Source: Heloderma charlesbogerti (Eukaryota; Chordata; Lepidosauria; Squamata; Helodermatidae). Taken from it: a stretch of 64,000 bases of DNA. The notes beneath the pieces are model-generated. The model saw nothing but the letters and a program-made list of their open reading frames with translations, had not been told where the DNA came from and made no database searches. A program made the position numbers and the translations under genes. This document shows positions 1-12,530 of the stretch, piece by piece. Each line of letters starts with the position of its first letter. Within the stretch, counting starts at the first letter, position 1. The stretch lies in the NCBI GenBank assembly GCA_026122225.1, contig JANEZZ010000404.1, forward strand, positions 1,798,001 through 1,862,000, in the 5' to 3' direction.

Positions 1-528
<528 letters not shown>

Positions 529-830
529 TAAGTGGCAATCGGAAGATATTTCAAACCTTCCTCTGCCGTTTCATCTTCTCGGTATAACCGTCTTTTTATC
601 TAAGCCTTGGTGAGGCTGTCAAGGTGCTGAGGATAAATATAGAGCTCTCTGTGCTAGAGTTCTCCTGCAAAATTAAAGAGACTGAAAATGGATTTTTCAG
701 GAGAAAATGTTGATATTTTGAAAACGTGACCACTTTGGCGCTGTAAATTTTAAAATTAATTTTAGGGGAGTTTGCAATAAAATAGGAGCAGCCATGAAAA
801 TGAGAGGTGTGTTTGCACAGCCCTCACTTC

Positions 831-831
831 T

Positions 832-867
<36 letters not shown>

Positions 868-869
868 TC
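831..869. repeat. (TTTC)n microsatellite
   Basis: About ten consecutive TTTC units in the short MEGF11 intron. Confidence 0.95.
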
Positions 870-964
870 CATTTTTGTTTAAAATAAAATGGCTAAACCC
901 AAAAGTAATACAATTGTAGCTAACCTGAGGTTGACAATGACCTCAGATTGAATAACCTGAGATT

Positions 965-1205
965 CCTGAGGTTCAGCCGGTTCAGATTCCAGTTGAACTT
1001 CAGGAAAAACTTCCTGACAGAGCAATATGGCAACAGAACCGATTACCTAGGGAGGTGGTGGGCTCTCCCACACTGGAGGCATTCAAGATGAGGCTGGACA
1101 GCCACCTGTCAGGGATGCTTTGACTTGGATTCCTGCACTGAGCAGGGGGTTGGACTCGATGGTCTTATAGGCCCCTTCCAACCCTACTATTCTATGATTC
1201 TATGT
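965..1205 (+). mobile_element. CR1 LINE, 3'-end fragment
   Basis: The segment carries the 3' end of a CR1-type LINE in sense orientation. Translation of the first part gives the RT C-terminal pattern with a FRKNFL-like stretch (CAGGAAAAACTTCCTGAC) and the HTGGI-like region around the GGAGGCATTCAAGATG stretch. It closes with TTGGACTCGATGG and an ATTCTATGATTCTATG tail, the 8-mer repeat typical of CR1 3' ends. The same sequence occurs in opposite orientation at 52799-53240. The 5' truncation is usual for CR1. Confidence 0.88.
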
Positions 1206-2321
1206 GACATGATTCACACATGTGCATACATCACTCAGTTTCTTTACAAATCAAGTGGACGCTCTGGATGACTGCAGCTGACAGTGTGAATCATGGGCTC
1301 CAAAGAAAACCATTGTGTTTTGGGGTAATATCATTTGATACTGCAGTCATCTGAATGGTGAACATTCATTTATGAATCAGTTCTGAGATAAAACAGACTA
1401 GGAAGGGTGTTATGTAATTATTCATAATTAAGTCTACTGTTCTGACTAAAAGTGTTGTCAGGGTTGTGTTTATTAACATGGAACTGGTACTGGCCACAGG
1501 CTGAGAATAAGGTAGAGGGATGTTTTGTTTTGCTTTTTAAAAACATTCTTCTAGTCCTTAGGCTACAAAGCCTGAGGATGTCTGTGAAGATCTTGGAAGC
1601 TGGAAGGTGGTACATATGAGCAATCAGAGTTTCCAGGGTTGGGTGTACAGTTCTCATGACTAGCAGAAGTAGAATAAAATATTCAAATTGGAAGAATGCA
1701 TGCAGATTGCAGAATTCTGAGCACAGAATTTAGAAGGGTGGTTACTGGAACAGCACTATACAGCACTGGCAAGGGTGATGATAAAGTGATATTAATAAAA
1801 ATATTCTTCAAAAGTATATCATTAGTATGACTTCATGGACCAGTTAATATCATCTGCTATGGGTAGCTGCTATTTCTCATATTCTGGTTCCTACATCATA
1901 GCAAAAGTAATATTTTTAACTGAAAACCACACGGGTTGGACAGATAACATGGTTCCTTCTGACACCAATGCCATGGTATCTAGCCAATTAGTTGGGACTC
2001 CCCTTTGAGGCTGGGGTACTGAGGGCTAAAAAAATGCCACGCTTTGCCTGGTGGTAAAAACTGTCTTGGAGTGTGCTAGAGAATTGTCATTGTATTTTGT
2101 ACAACATGTCGAACTGCTGTTTATTAGTGAGCTGCATGTTCAGAGACAAAAGATTTTGATTTTTGCTCTGTCATATACATACACACACACACACAGAAAT
2201 CTGATTAGAGTATAGAGCCCGAGTTGCATTGTAGGATTCAAAATTTGTATTGATCCTCTTAAATATCAAAAACCTTTGCACATTTTAAAGTAATTATTGG
2301 ACATACCCAACCTTGCAGTAA

Positions 2322-2591
<270 letters not shown>

Positions 2592-2809
2592 TAATCACAG
2601 CTCACATTCCTGCCCAGGCAGCAAGAAAAGTAGACTGTGCAAATGACATGGTTTATGCTGGCACCACCGGGCCAGCACTGCTGGCCGCTCAGGAGGGGAG
2701 AGTGGCTTTGTCCATGATGTCTCTTCCAGCTGAGCAAGGTGCAGCATCTCGGGGAACCCGGCTAGAGTAGTGGAACAATGCGGGAAATGGAGCTTGTTAG
2801 ACTAGCTGT

Positions 2810-2880
2810 CTGGGGGATTCTGGCAGTTGTAATCCAACACATTTGGAGGGTACCAGGGTGGGGAAGGCCGGACTAGGGTA
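2810..2880 (+). mobile_element. Half copy of a palindromic reptile MITE
   Basis: The segment GGCAGTTGTAATCCAACACA followed by a TTGGAGGGTACCAGGGTGGGGAAGG-like arm is one arm of the inverted-repeat element seen more fully at 10922-11067. The other arm is not recognisable here. Confidence 0.55.
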
Positions 2881-4534
2881 ATACAGGTTTTGGGACAGCT
2901 TCCCAGAACAGCAGGATGCTGATCTCCCAATGCCCAATGGAATAATGATATCCAGCTGAGTTTCCCAGTTAATACTTTCCTGTGGTGTGGAACCTGAGAA
3001 TTGCAGCAGGTTTGCAGAACGTGTCACGTGCCCCCCCCCCCCGGTGATTCTAGTTCTGGTGGTGGCTCTAGAGGCACAAAACGTGAGCAGGTTCTGCTGT
3101 TGAAGAGGTCTGGGATCTGCATGTGTCAAATCTGAAAAACTGAGTGAGGAAAGTTCATGTATCCGGAGAGATTTCCGTATCTGGGTGAGTTTCTTCATGA
3201 GGTGTATGTCATGAGGTGTGTATCGGCCCTTCTGAGCAGTTCTTTTGGGGCCTCAGGACTCCACTTCTAGACTCTTTTTAAGGTGCCATTTGGGCTGATA
3301 TTTTAGTGATAACGTCTCTCTGACACAACCCACACAGTTATTTCAGTGTTGCCTCAGAAGATACTCATTTTAATATTTTTGGACTCTGCTTGAAATAACA
3401 AGTGTGAGATTTGCATCCCAGGGAATTGCAAGTATTACAGAGAGAGCCTCCCGTAAATAGCACATTAAAATGTAGTTTGAAAATTGCTTTTCATAGAATT
3501 AATAGTTGGTTATGCTGCCACAATTCCCAGGCCTGTTTTCCTGATAAGGAATGATGGATGCTTCATGCTGGAAACGGTTCACTTAAATGTAGCAAAGTCA
3601 GTCGGACAGCAGTTGCATGCTTGAGTTATGTGGCTAATTATATAGCTAAGTACATGCATACAGTCATTTTAAATTCTCAGGGTTGCCAACTCCTGTGACT
3701 TTGTCTTGTTTCTTTTTAAAGGCGTGTTCTTAAAGCTTCAGTGTTTTTTTTTAAATAAAAGATTCTGGTCCTCATGGTTGTGAAAGCAAAGTTTCTAAAA
3801 ACTCACTGCTGTATATATTGGAGATTCTGACATTAAAAGCCAGCTGCTTCCCTCCCATTTCTGACTTGTGGAACTATCACGTTGACACCTCTAAAATAAG
3901 ATAAATAAAATGCTCCACAATTCAGTCTCTACCAGTGTAATATGCACTTGGTAATTTATAACCAGAAAGGTCTTGTTTATCTCCTGCCTCTCCCCAGCTA
4001 CGTACAGTCAATTCCTGTATTTCTGAAAGCAGATACTTCCATTTCTGTGACCTCCAGGGGAATAGAACTCCTTTCTCACATGCCTGCTTGGCTCCCACAG
4101 AGCCTCCTGGGGTTCTTCCAGGGTGTGACGCTTGGCCTCCCCCATAAACACAGGAGAAACCCACAGGAGGAATCTCTGCTGTTATCTCTAGTCTGACTCT
4201 GAGATCAGAGATAACCACGGGGATGTGGGCAGTGAGAGATTCAGCCAGTGCTAGGAAGAATGGATTTTTTCCTGGAGCTTGTGACATCGCTTTGTGCAGC
4301 ACATGGGGGCACTAGGCACTGTGCAAAGCCAGGGACTTGTCTGGCGCTGGTGGGAGGGGGCGCCATCAGAGCCCCCTTCTCCTTGCCAAGAGAGGCACAG
4401 AACTCTGCCTCTCCCAGTAGGGGGGAAGGCTAAAAAAGGACATCCGTGGCCATGGCCATGGCCATGAATGTTATCTGGCCCATGGATGGGCTAGTGGGGA
4501 GCAATCCACCCCACTCTCTGCAAGATCATTCTGT
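2881..4534. other. Intron sequence without recognised genes
   Basis: There are simple features only: a poly-C run at about 3031-3042 and a CCATGG-type hexamer repeat (GGCCATGGCCATGGCCATG) at 4448-4466. Open frames here are short, overlap on both strands and resemble no family I know. Confidence 0.6.
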
Positions 4535-4680
4535 ACCCCTGGTCTACTCTGGTGGGCAGTCCTCTCCAGGGTTTCTGGCAGAGATCTTTGACATTGCAGA
4601 GATCTTCTTTAATAAATTTGGAGATGGTAGGGATTGAACCTGGGGCCCCTGTGTGCAAAAGTTGTGTTGTGCCATTAAGA
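4535..4680 (-). mobile_element. tRNA-Ala-derived SINE, degraded
   Basis: The reverse complement shows a B-box-like GGTTCAATCC, seen on the + strand as GGGATTGAACC at 4629-4639, and the body with CTGCCAGAAACCCTGGAGAG. It matches the better copies at 47448 and 50093. The A box is poorly preserved, so this is an old copy. Confidence 0.6.
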
Positions 4681-5244
4681 CCCAAAGCAGACATGAGTTA
4701 ATTGCATGAATCCACATTTGGATTGTGGGGCTAAAAAGTTGCTCTCTCTCTCTGCTATGGCACAAAAATGCCTCTCTGAAGCTGCTGTTTGCACCAATGG
4801 AGGCTTCTCTTGAAATGCTAATAGCTTCAGAGAGGCAATGCTCGGTACTGTGGAGAGGAGAGAGTTCAACTTCTCTCCCCCAACCCCATCCTGAGGCTGC
4901 TCAGGCTCCCCCAGGGCTGCTATTTACGTGCCCATTCATTCAGTGAATGCAATTAACATCACATCTGCTATGGGTCCCAACTTACTCTTGCAGGAGGGAG
5001 CTGATGTCCAGATCAGAAGTTCCATTATGAGGAGGATGGCTGATTGGAAAAGGTGTAGCTGCTTCACTCAACCTTGTAAAACCATTTTTGTTGGTGCTAT
5101 CTGGAGTTAATAGTGTGTGGCGAGGGGAGAGCACATTTCATGGAGTGTGTAATGATCAAAAGCACAACTTCTAAAAAGTTTTATTTTTAAGTTGTAGATT
5201 AAAGGCTAATTGGTTCTTCTTTCATTAATAGTAGCCTTGGTTTC

Positions 5245-7833
5245 TTGCAAAAGTTTTTAAAAAGGCTTTCAGTACGAATCCAAGGCAAACCATTCAACAT
5301 CACAGTAATTCAAGTCTATGCCCCAACCACTGAGGCCGAAGAAGCTGAGGTTGATCGGTTCTATGAAGACCTACAACACCTTCTAGAACTAACACCAAAA
5401 AAAGATGTCCTCTTCATCATAGGGGATTGGAATGCTAAAGTAGGAAGTCAAGAAATCACCGGGATAACAGGCAGGCATGGCCTTGGTGTACAAAATGAAG
5501 CAGGACAAAAGCTAATAGAGTTTTGCCAAGAGAACATGCTGATCATAGCAAACACTCTTTTCCAACAGCACAAGAGGCGACTCTACACATGGACGTCACC
5601 AGATGGTCAATATCGAAATCAGATTGATTATGTCCTTTGCAGCCAAAGATGGAGAAGCTCCATACAGTCAGTAAAAACAAGACCTGGAGCTGACTGTGGC
5701 TCAGATCATGAGCTGCTTCTTGCAAAATTTCGGCTGAAATTGAAGAACGTCGGGAAAACCACTAAACCGTTCAGGTATGACCTAAATCATATCCCTGATG
5801 AATATACAGTGGAGGTGAGGAATAGATTTCAGGGATTAGACCTGATAGACAGAGTGCCTGAGGAACTATGGACGGAGGTCCGTAACATTGTTCAGGAGGC
5901 AGCAACGAAATCTGTCCCAAAGAAAAAGAAATGCAAGAAAGCCAAGTGGCTGTCTGAGGAGGCTTTACAAGTAGCTCACGAAAGAAGGGAAACGAAAAGC
6001 AAGGGAGAAAGGGGAAGATATACCCAACTGAATGCAGAGTTCCAGAGAATAGCAAGGAGAGACAAGAAGGCCTTCTTAAATGAACAATGCAAAGAAATCG
6101 AGGAAAACAACAGAATGGGAAAGACTAGAGATCTTTTCAAGAAAATTGGAGATCTCAAGGGAACGTTTTGTGCAAAGATGGGCATGATAAAGGACAAAGA
6201 AGGCAGGGACCTAACAGAAGCAGATGAGATTAAGAAGAGGTGGCAAGAATACACAGAAGAACTATACAGGAAAGATCTGAATGTCCCTGATAGCCATGAT
6301 AGTGCCGTCACTGAACTTGAGCCGGACATCCTCGAGAGTGAAGTCAAGTGGGCCTTAGGAAGCATTAGTAACAACAAAGCTAGCGGAGATGACAGTATTC
6401 CAGCCGAGCTATTTAAAATCCTAGAAGATGATGCTGTTAAAGTGCTGCATTCAATATGCCAACACATTTGGAACACTCAACAGTGGCCACAAGACTGGAA
6501 AAGGTCAGTTTACATTCCAATTCCAAAGAAGGGCAACGCCAAAGAGTGTTCAAACTACCGCACAATTGCGCTCATTTCACATGCCAGCAAGGTGATGCTC
6601 AAAATCCTACAAGCTAGGCTTCAGCAGTATGCGAACCGAGAACTACCGGAAGTACAAGCTGGGTTTAGAAGAGGCAGAGGAACTAGAGATCAAATCGCCA
6701 ACATTCGCTGCATCATGGAGAAAGCAAGAGAATTCCAGAAAAACGTCTATTTCTGCTTCATTGACTACGCTAAAGCCTTTGATTGTGTGGATCACAACAA
6801 ACTGTGGCAAATTCTTAAAGTGATGGGAGTACCAGACCACCTTACCTGTCTCCTGAGAAACCTGTACGAGGGTCAAGAAGCAACAGTAAGAACCAGACAT
6901 GGAACAACCGAGTGGTTCAAAATTGGGAAAGGAGTACGACAAGGCTGCATATTGTCACCCTGCTTATTTAACTTATATGCAGAGTACATCATGAGAAATG
7001 CCGGGTTGGATGAATCAGAGGTCGGAATTAAGATTGCCGGGAGAATTATCAACAACCTCCGATATGCAGACGATACCACCCTAATGGCAGAAAGCGAAGA
7101 GGATCTCAAGAGCCTCTTGTTGAGGGTGAAAGAGGAGAGTGCAAAAGCTGGTTTGAAACTCAACATTAAAAAAACTAAGATCATGGCATCTGGCCCCATC
7201 ACTTCCTGGCATATAGAAGGGGAAGAAATGGAAGCAGTGACAGATTTTACTTTCCTGGGCTCCAAGATCACCGCAGACGGTGACTGTAGCCATGAAATTA
7301 AAAGACGCTTGCTCCTTGGGAGGAAAGCTATGGCAAACCTAGACAGCATAGTAAGAAGCAGAGACATCACCTTGCCGACAAAGGTCCGTCTAATCAAAGC
7401 TATGGTTTTCCCAGTAGTAACGTATGGCTGTGAGAGCTGGACTATAAGGAAGGCTGAGCGCCGAAGAATTGATGCTTTCGAACTGTGGTGCTGGAGAAGA
7501 CTCTTACGAGTCCCCTGGACTGCAAGGAGGTCAAATCAGTCCATCCTAAAGGAAATCAACCCTGACTGCTCATTGGAAGGACAGATACTGAAGCTGAAGC
7601 TCCAATATTTTGGCCACCTAATGCGAAGAGAAAACTCTCTGGAAAAGACCCTGATGCTGGGAAAGACTGAAGGCAAAAGGAGAAGGGGACGGCAGAGGAT
7701 GAGATGGCTAGATAGCATCACGGATGCAATGAATATGAACTTGAGCACGCTCCGGGAGAGAGTGCAGGACAGGAAGGCCTGGCGTGCTATGGTCCATGGG
7801 GTCACGAAGAGTCGGACACGACTGAACGACTGA
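5245..7833 (+). CDS. BovB endonuclease (partial)-reverse transcriptase ORF
   Basis: An uninterrupted frame of 862 codons. Residues 1-160 are the C-terminal part of an APE-type endonuclease, with GDWNAK at 60-65 (catalytic Asp and Asn) and SDHE at 153-156 (catalytic Asp-His). Residues about 390-660 are the reverse transcriptase, with SNYRTIALIS, then FIDYAKAFDCVDH from 505, RQGCILSP, and the catalytic YADD at 607-610. The C-terminal region includes the WCWRRLLRVPW segment and ends KSRTRLND. The frame opens with TTG at 5245, not ATG, and its first few residues come from flanking intron. The first in-frame ATG is at 5536, which is after the GDWNAK motif. Translation into a working enzyme is therefore unlikely, although no stop or frameshift has accumulated, implying a young insertion. 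Confidence 0.93.
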   Translation: MQKFLKRLSVRIQGKPFNITVIQVYAPTTEAEEAEVDRFYEDLQHLLELTPKKDVLFIIGDWNAKVGSQEITGITGRHGLGVQNEAGQKLIEFCQENMLIIANTLFQQHKRRLYTWTSPDGQYRNQIDYVLCSQRWRSSIQSVKTRPGADCGSDHELLLAKFRLKLKNVGKTTKPFRYDLNHIPDEYTVEVRNRFQGLDLIDRVPEELWTEVRNIVQEAATKSVPKKKKCKKAKWLSEEALQVAHERRETKSKGERGRYTQLNAEFQRIARRDKKAFLNEQCKEIEENNRMGKTRDLFKKIGDLKGTFCAKMGMIKDKEGRDLTEADEIKKRWQEYTEELYRKDLNVPDSHDSAVTELEPDILESEVKWALGSISNNKASGDDSIPAELFKILEDDAVKVLHSICQHIWNTQQWPQDWKRSVYIPIPKKGNAKECSNYRTIALISHASKVMLKILQARLQQYANRELPEVQAGFRRGRGTRDQIANIRCIMEKAREFQKNVYFCFIDYAKAFDCVDHNKLWQILKVMGVPDHLTCLLRNLYEGQEATVRTRHGTTEWFKIGKGVRQGCILSPCLFNLYAEYIMRNAGLDESEVGIKIAGRIINNLRYADDTTLMAESEEDLKSLLLRVKEESAKAGLKLNIKKTKIMASGPITSWHIEGEEMEAVTDFTFLGSKITADGDCSHEIKRRLLLGRKAMANLDSIVRSRDITLPTKVRLIKAMVFPVVTYGCESWTIRKAERRRIDAFELWCWRRLLRVPWTARRSNQSILKEINPDCSLEGQILKLKLQYFGHLMRRENSLEKTLMLGKTEGKRRRGRQRMRWLDSITDAMNMNLSTLRERVQDRKAWRAMVHGVTKSRTRLND

Positions 7834-7850
7834 ACAACAACAATTAAGCA
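5266..7850 (+). mobile_element. BovB (RTE clade) LINE, 5'-truncated, long ORF intact
   Basis: A non-LTR retrotransposon of the BovB/RTE family, common in squamates and known for horizontal transfer between reptiles and ruminants. The 3' end GAGTCGGACACGACTGAACG, followed by a short (CAA)-like tail, is the BovB terminus. The 5' end begins abruptly inside the endonuclease near 5266-5270, so promoter, 5' UTR and N-terminal endonuclease are gone, as is usual for incomplete reverse transcription. The element is sense to MEGF11. I could not identify a target-site duplication with confidence. Confidence 0.95.
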
Positions 7851-10049
7851 TGACACATTTGGACTAGCAAGAACTGAATTTTTAAATCTCTGTTAACAGC
7901 GCTCTTTCTGGGCTTGACTGAATGAAATTGGCATTCCTTGCTGTTGGTTTCTGATTTTATCCCCCGCCCCCCATAACATTCTATAAATGAGGTAGTGTGA
8001 TTGCACAGTAAAAAATCTGGAAGCACCATTTGTAGAGATATGATGATCTGGGGTAAAAAATGGGGTAGGGTGGGGAGAACGGAAATAATTGCGGGAAACC
8101 CCCATTTTTCCCTAGGGACTCTGGGGAAGACTGGGTTATACCAAGAGCATCTGCAATGATTTCACAATAGATTGCTTTTGTCTTCTCTGCTCTTATGGAT
8201 TAGGTTTCACCCCCACCCCCAAGCTGGCTGGACTGAAGGAGTTTATCTGAAACCTTTAACTTTCATAGTCAAATGCTACATATCAAGGTTGCAAAGAAGT
8301 TGTTGAATGCTACAACCTCTTCGCAACCACCACGTACTCCTTTTTGGACCCGGTCATTTTTCAACTGTGTCTGTGGTTAAGGTAGATATACTGCTCTTGG
8401 GACAATGTTCTTGCATTATGGATGAGTGTTCCCCCCACTATTACAGGGAGACCATCAATCTCATTTTACTATGACATGATGGATGTGAGTTGGTGGCCAG
8501 AGGCAAGAAGAGTTCAGTGAATGAAAGTACTTGCTAGCTAAGCCACAAAAAAATTGAAACTGGGAACTGAAGAGATCTGGAGAGAGGATGTCCCCTTCAT
8601 GTCTCCTGAATGGGAGATCTCAAGTAATCACTAGTCTTGTCACTTGTACCATTAACCACAAACTTGGAAAAATGCATTACTTTGCTTCCCCACCCCTATT
8701 TCTTTAATATTTCCAGTATGCATGTCAGAGAATATCCAGTATTAAGGATTGATGTTTTGGACTAATGCTTGATCTAATCTCTTTTCCATGTATTAATATT
8801 GTGCACTGTGTGTTTGGATGCTGTGAGATGTATATTGTGAAGATGGACGTTCTTTGGAAGGACAATCCATTCTTGGGAGAAAGGAACAGACTAATACAGA
8901 AAGCTGCAAAGTCCTTGTGATTTCCTAGGAAGAGGAGGGCTGCTGAAAAATGCTTGCTCAGCGTTGAGTTGCTGAGCTGCTTAGGCAACAGAGGGGGCGT
9001 CTCCCCTGCAGTCTTAAATAGGTTAAACCTCCGCTCTCTCCTTGGAACCTTGGGAACTACAGTTTTGTGAGAGAAGCTAATTCATTATTGTGTTCCTTGG
9101 ATACAGCATGATGAAAGGGGCCAGGATTTGCCTCTGCTGCTGGGTAATGTCTGTAAGAGTCCTAACACAATTTTCTTTGCTTACAAGTAGCTAGTGTGCG
9201 TGGGGGGGGGGCGGCGGCGACGGAGGATTGAACTGGATTGGGGGGGTGTTCCAGCAGTTGGGGGAGAGAGACTTAACTCTTTGCCTCCCATCACAGACTG
9301 GCAACGATCTGTTCTGTGAGTGGCAAGGAAAACAGGCAAAATAGTGCGCCCCACTCCTTTTTACCCTTCCCTTTTGGTGGCTTTTTCCACCACCACCAGG
9401 TGGAAATCTCCCCCCCCCCCGCCCGCTCTGGCTGCCTTCATCAAACCAGTCTTAAAACTCCCTGGGTCTCGGGTATCTACTTCAGGTAATGTGGGGGTTG
9501 GCTATTAGATGTGGGGTGGGTAAGTCAAAAAGAAACGAGACCACAAAGTTTCAAATAACAGTTAATTTTTTTACTGAAGAAAAGTGTAAATAGGAAAAAG
9601 GTTTAAAATTTGAATGGACTCACACACACACACACGCATGCACAAAAGCATATGAGCAATAGTTTAATAAACAAACCAGGGATCAATGCATCCGTCTAAC
9701 TTCAGTAGACTGTCCCTGTTTTATCTAGGTCCCTTACCTAAGCAATATCTTACTATCATTGGTCCAGGTCTCTCAACCAGTTCTCTAGTTCCAGCAGCTC
9801 TCTCCTTCTTTTCTCTATGGCCCTGGGCTTTCTTTCCTTCCTTCTCTGCAATCCTGCCTTTTTGCCATAGGCTTTTTTCTCTTAAAATTGGTTTTATCTC
9901 TCCCCAACTCTAATCAGGATAGTTTCTTGCTCATATTTGCAAACTAAGTTTTTATTTCCTCTGTTAACCTCCCCACCCCCTTCCTCTGACTTTGTGTTGA
10001 ACTTTTTCATCTCCTGGTTTCCTGAGCAAACTTCCTGACCTCTAATGGA
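7851..10049. other. Intron sequence, mostly unique
   Basis: From 7851 to about 9180 I see AT-rich unique sequence. A G-rich run with GGC repeats is at 9199-9222, a poly-C run at 9410-9420 and an (AC)n run at 9621-9637. Between 9520 and 9680 a tract reading AGACCACAAAGTTTCAAATA, followed by TTTTTTTACTGAAG, looks like old transposon sequence, but I cannot assign a family. Confidence 0.5.
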
Positions 10050-10479
10050 GGGAGCAATCCTATGGCCGCTAGTCAGCAGCTAGACGGCCATAGGATGTGT
10101 GGTTTTCCGGGAACTGACCTCAGAGCCTGCGCTCCTGGTCAGTTCCCAGAGAACCGACCTTCCCAGAGAACCGACCTTGCAGGCAGTGTGGAACAGCCCT
10201 GTACCCCACGCTTGGAAGAGGAGCACAGAGCAGTCAAAACAGAGCATTCTGGGGGATGTTCCAGAGCGGGGAAGGCGGAAATGCCGGTACGACACATCCA
10301 GCCTCCTCCCCTGCTCTGCCTTCCTGTGGCTAGACAGCCGAAATCGGCTGTCTAGGTACAAATGCAGGGCAGGAGAAGCGTGGAGGGAATGATCCCCTAT
10401 GTGCTTCTCCTGCCCTGCACTGGATAGGCGGTCGCCTCTGAGTTCGGAGGCGGCTGCCTATCCCCATAGGATTGCTCCC
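10050..10479. mobile_element. Harbinger-like MITE, about 430 bp (copy A)
   Basis: It starts GGGAGCAATCCTATGG and ends CCATAGGATTGCTCCC, perfect terminal inverted repeats of 16 bp. The interior holds further inverted segments such as GCCGCTAGTCAGCAGCTAG and GCAGGGCAGGAGAAG against CTTCTCCTGCCCTGC. A second copy at 57079-57518 is alignable along its whole length. The right flank begins TAA; the left flank (GGA) does not match, so the duplication is decayed or the boundary is off by a few bases. No transposase frame is present. Confidence 0.8.
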
Positions 10480-10921
10480 TAAACTTTTGATCTCTAAACT
10501 ATTAACCTTTTGGCTGAAAATGATTAGCACACACGCAAAAAAGATTTAACCCCATAATATCCTAAAACCAAACTAAATATAGAAACAGCAGACAATTTTG
10601 TCCCTTCATACCTCCGTACCATGTCTATGATTTTAATAAGAGGCCCGCCCCCCAAAGCTACATTTGGCTGGGGAGAAGGCAGGGACCCACAGTGTACCTG
10701 TCTTTCTACATCCTTCCCCCCACACTGCAGAAATAGCAGTTTTGAGGAGGGTACAATTTTGATTGGGGAAATATGTCAGAAAGGGTGACCGCACACATAC
10801 CTGGAACTGCTTTTTAAGCAAAGGAAAAGATACCAGGAAATTTCATTACAGCTTTCTCCCACATTGTGTCTAGTCAGGCCCTAAGGTTCCCAGTTTTTGA
10901 AAAATGCTCATCTTCTCCTAG

Positions 10922-11067
10922 GCCAATCTTCCCCAATGTGGGTACCTTGAGCTGTTTTAGATTACAGCTCCCATCAATCCTGACCATTGGCCATGCTGAC
11001 TGGGGCTAATGGGAGTTGTAGTTCAGAACATCTGGAGGATTACAACATCCGCTTTAGGGAAGGCTGT
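10922..11067. mobile_element. Palindromic MITE of reptile type
   Basis: The left arm CCAATCTTCCCCAATGTGGG and its continuation TTACAGCTCCCATCAATCC pair with the right arm AATGGGAGTTGTAGTTCAGA and TTTAGGGAAGGCTG. The whole forms an imperfect hairpin of about 145 bp with a CATTGGCCATG centre. This is an abundant squamate interspersed repeat type. A half copy is at 2810-2880. Confidence 0.75.
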
Positions 11068-12216
11068 TTCGGGGACAGGAGCCGAGGTAGAGTGGGAAGG
11101 CAGAGCCAGGGGACTGGTTTTCGGCATGCTGATACCAGGGGTGCTTCTAGACAGAGGGTTTGGAGGGCTACTACTCAGAAGGCATTGTGTAGCAGTTCCA
11201 TCTTTTTTTTTCCTTAACAAATTTTCTGCAATAAGTAAAAAGATGGAAGAAAACGCAGGAGGCTTACAAGTGGAAGATAACAACTTCTTGAACCCTCCCA
11301 TCCCATTCTTGAATGAGACAGGGCAATGCTACAGTAAAAACCTCAGTTGGAAGCACCCCAGGTGAAACCACCATGACCTCTTCTACTGACTGGACCAGGA
11401 TAATGATAATGATTTGGAAACCCTAGATGTCTGCTACTTACTTCTGTGCATCCAGCAAGACTGCAACCCATTGCTTTACACACACCACTGTACAGAATTC
11501 CCTCTTCCTGAATGTGGATGCCTGCCAGGGAGAGGTCGTGCTTTCTGGAAGTAATGTGCCTTGTCACTTTCTCTCTGTTCTCCAGCTACGTCTCTCCATG
11601 ATGCTGCCTTCTCTAAGGCCGTCTTTCAAAACAAGCTACACAAGATGGGCACTAAATCCACACATAAGTATGATTTAGTGTATTTGGTTTGCTAAGGCAA
11701 GCCTTTTGGCAAAGCAAATGCATAAATTGCAGAAACATCTTCTCCTCTGCTCTTTCCCCTTTGCACCTACCACTCACCCTGTTTTTAAAGGCTTTTTAAA
11801 ATTATTTAGACTAGATTAGAGCCCAGGATAGCTTTTTGATTTCTTCCTTGATGCTTTTAAAAAAGAAAACATCCTGTAGGTCTTTTGTTGTGTGTTGCCC
11901 TTTGAACAGAGACACTAATTGAAGATCTCCCTTCTTTAAAAAAAACATGTGCAGGAAGGAAAGAGCCTCCAGTTTACCAAGTGGACCTTTTTTTGTTCAG
12001 AGGACCAAGTCTTTGTTCAGTCTGTCCTTTTTAATCTTTGTACATGTAGGTTTGTCTAAAGCATCTACAGGGCAGCAGTAGCCGGCTTTGTGCTGGGCAG
12101 CGGAAGTGGCAAAGATCCAAGCACTGAGGAAAAGTGGGGAAATGGCCTGTTAGGAAATATTTTGATTCTCTTCCCCCGCCCCTCCAAAAAAGGTACTGTG
12201 TATAAATTAGGGAGAA
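11068..12216. other. Intron sequence, nothing recognised
   Basis: Mixed-composition intron sequence with overlapping short frames on both strands. No recognisable domain, repeat family or RNA gene. Confidence 0.5.
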
Positions 12217-12400
12217 AGTCCTAGTTCACTGACAGAGTACATGTTTTGTATGCAGAAGGCCCTTGTTCAGTCCCTGGCATCCCCAGGTAGAACTGAGAAT
12301 GGCTCCTGCCTGAAATTATGGAGTTCCCACCAGTCAGTATGGATGCTGTTGAGCCAGATGGACCTATTACTTGGTATAATGGAGCTTTTAATATTCCTAT
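12217..12400 (+). mobile_element. tRNA-Ala-derived SINE
   Basis: The head reads CTGACAGAGTACATGTTTTG, then TATGCAGAAGG and a B-box-like TTCAGTCCCTGGCAT, as in a tRNA-Ala(TGC) gene. The SINE body follows with CCAGGTAGAACTGAGAATGG, GAGTTCCCACCAGTCAGTAT and GAGCCAGATGGACC. It is directly followed by a second copy. Confidence 0.75.
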
Positions 12401-12530
12401 GTCTCAGTGGTAGAGCCCCTGCATGCAGGAGATCCCAGGCTCCATCTCTGCCATCTCCAGGTAGGTCTAGGAAAAACTGTCTGAAAACCTGGAGAGCCAC
12501 TGGCAGTCAGACTAAAAGGTAGCTTTCTGT
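12401..12530 (+). mobile_element. tRNA-Ala-derived SINE, second of a tandem pair
   Basis: An A-box-like TGTCTCAGTGGTAGAGCCCC and a degraded B box are followed by CCATCTCCAGGTAGGTCTAG and CTGGAGAGCCACTGGCAGTC. The 3' part is shortened. It sits head-to-tail with the copy before it. Confidence 0.75.

Noticed and set aside
5245..7833. A host gene of the craniofacial development protein 2 type.
   Set aside because: That name in databases often marks BovB-derived open frames. The YADD motif, endonuclease residues and BovB 3' end show a retrotransposon.
9520..9680. Possible LTR or primer-binding site of an endogenous retrovirus.
   Set aside because: No paired LTR, polypurine tract or gag/pol frame is visible nearby.
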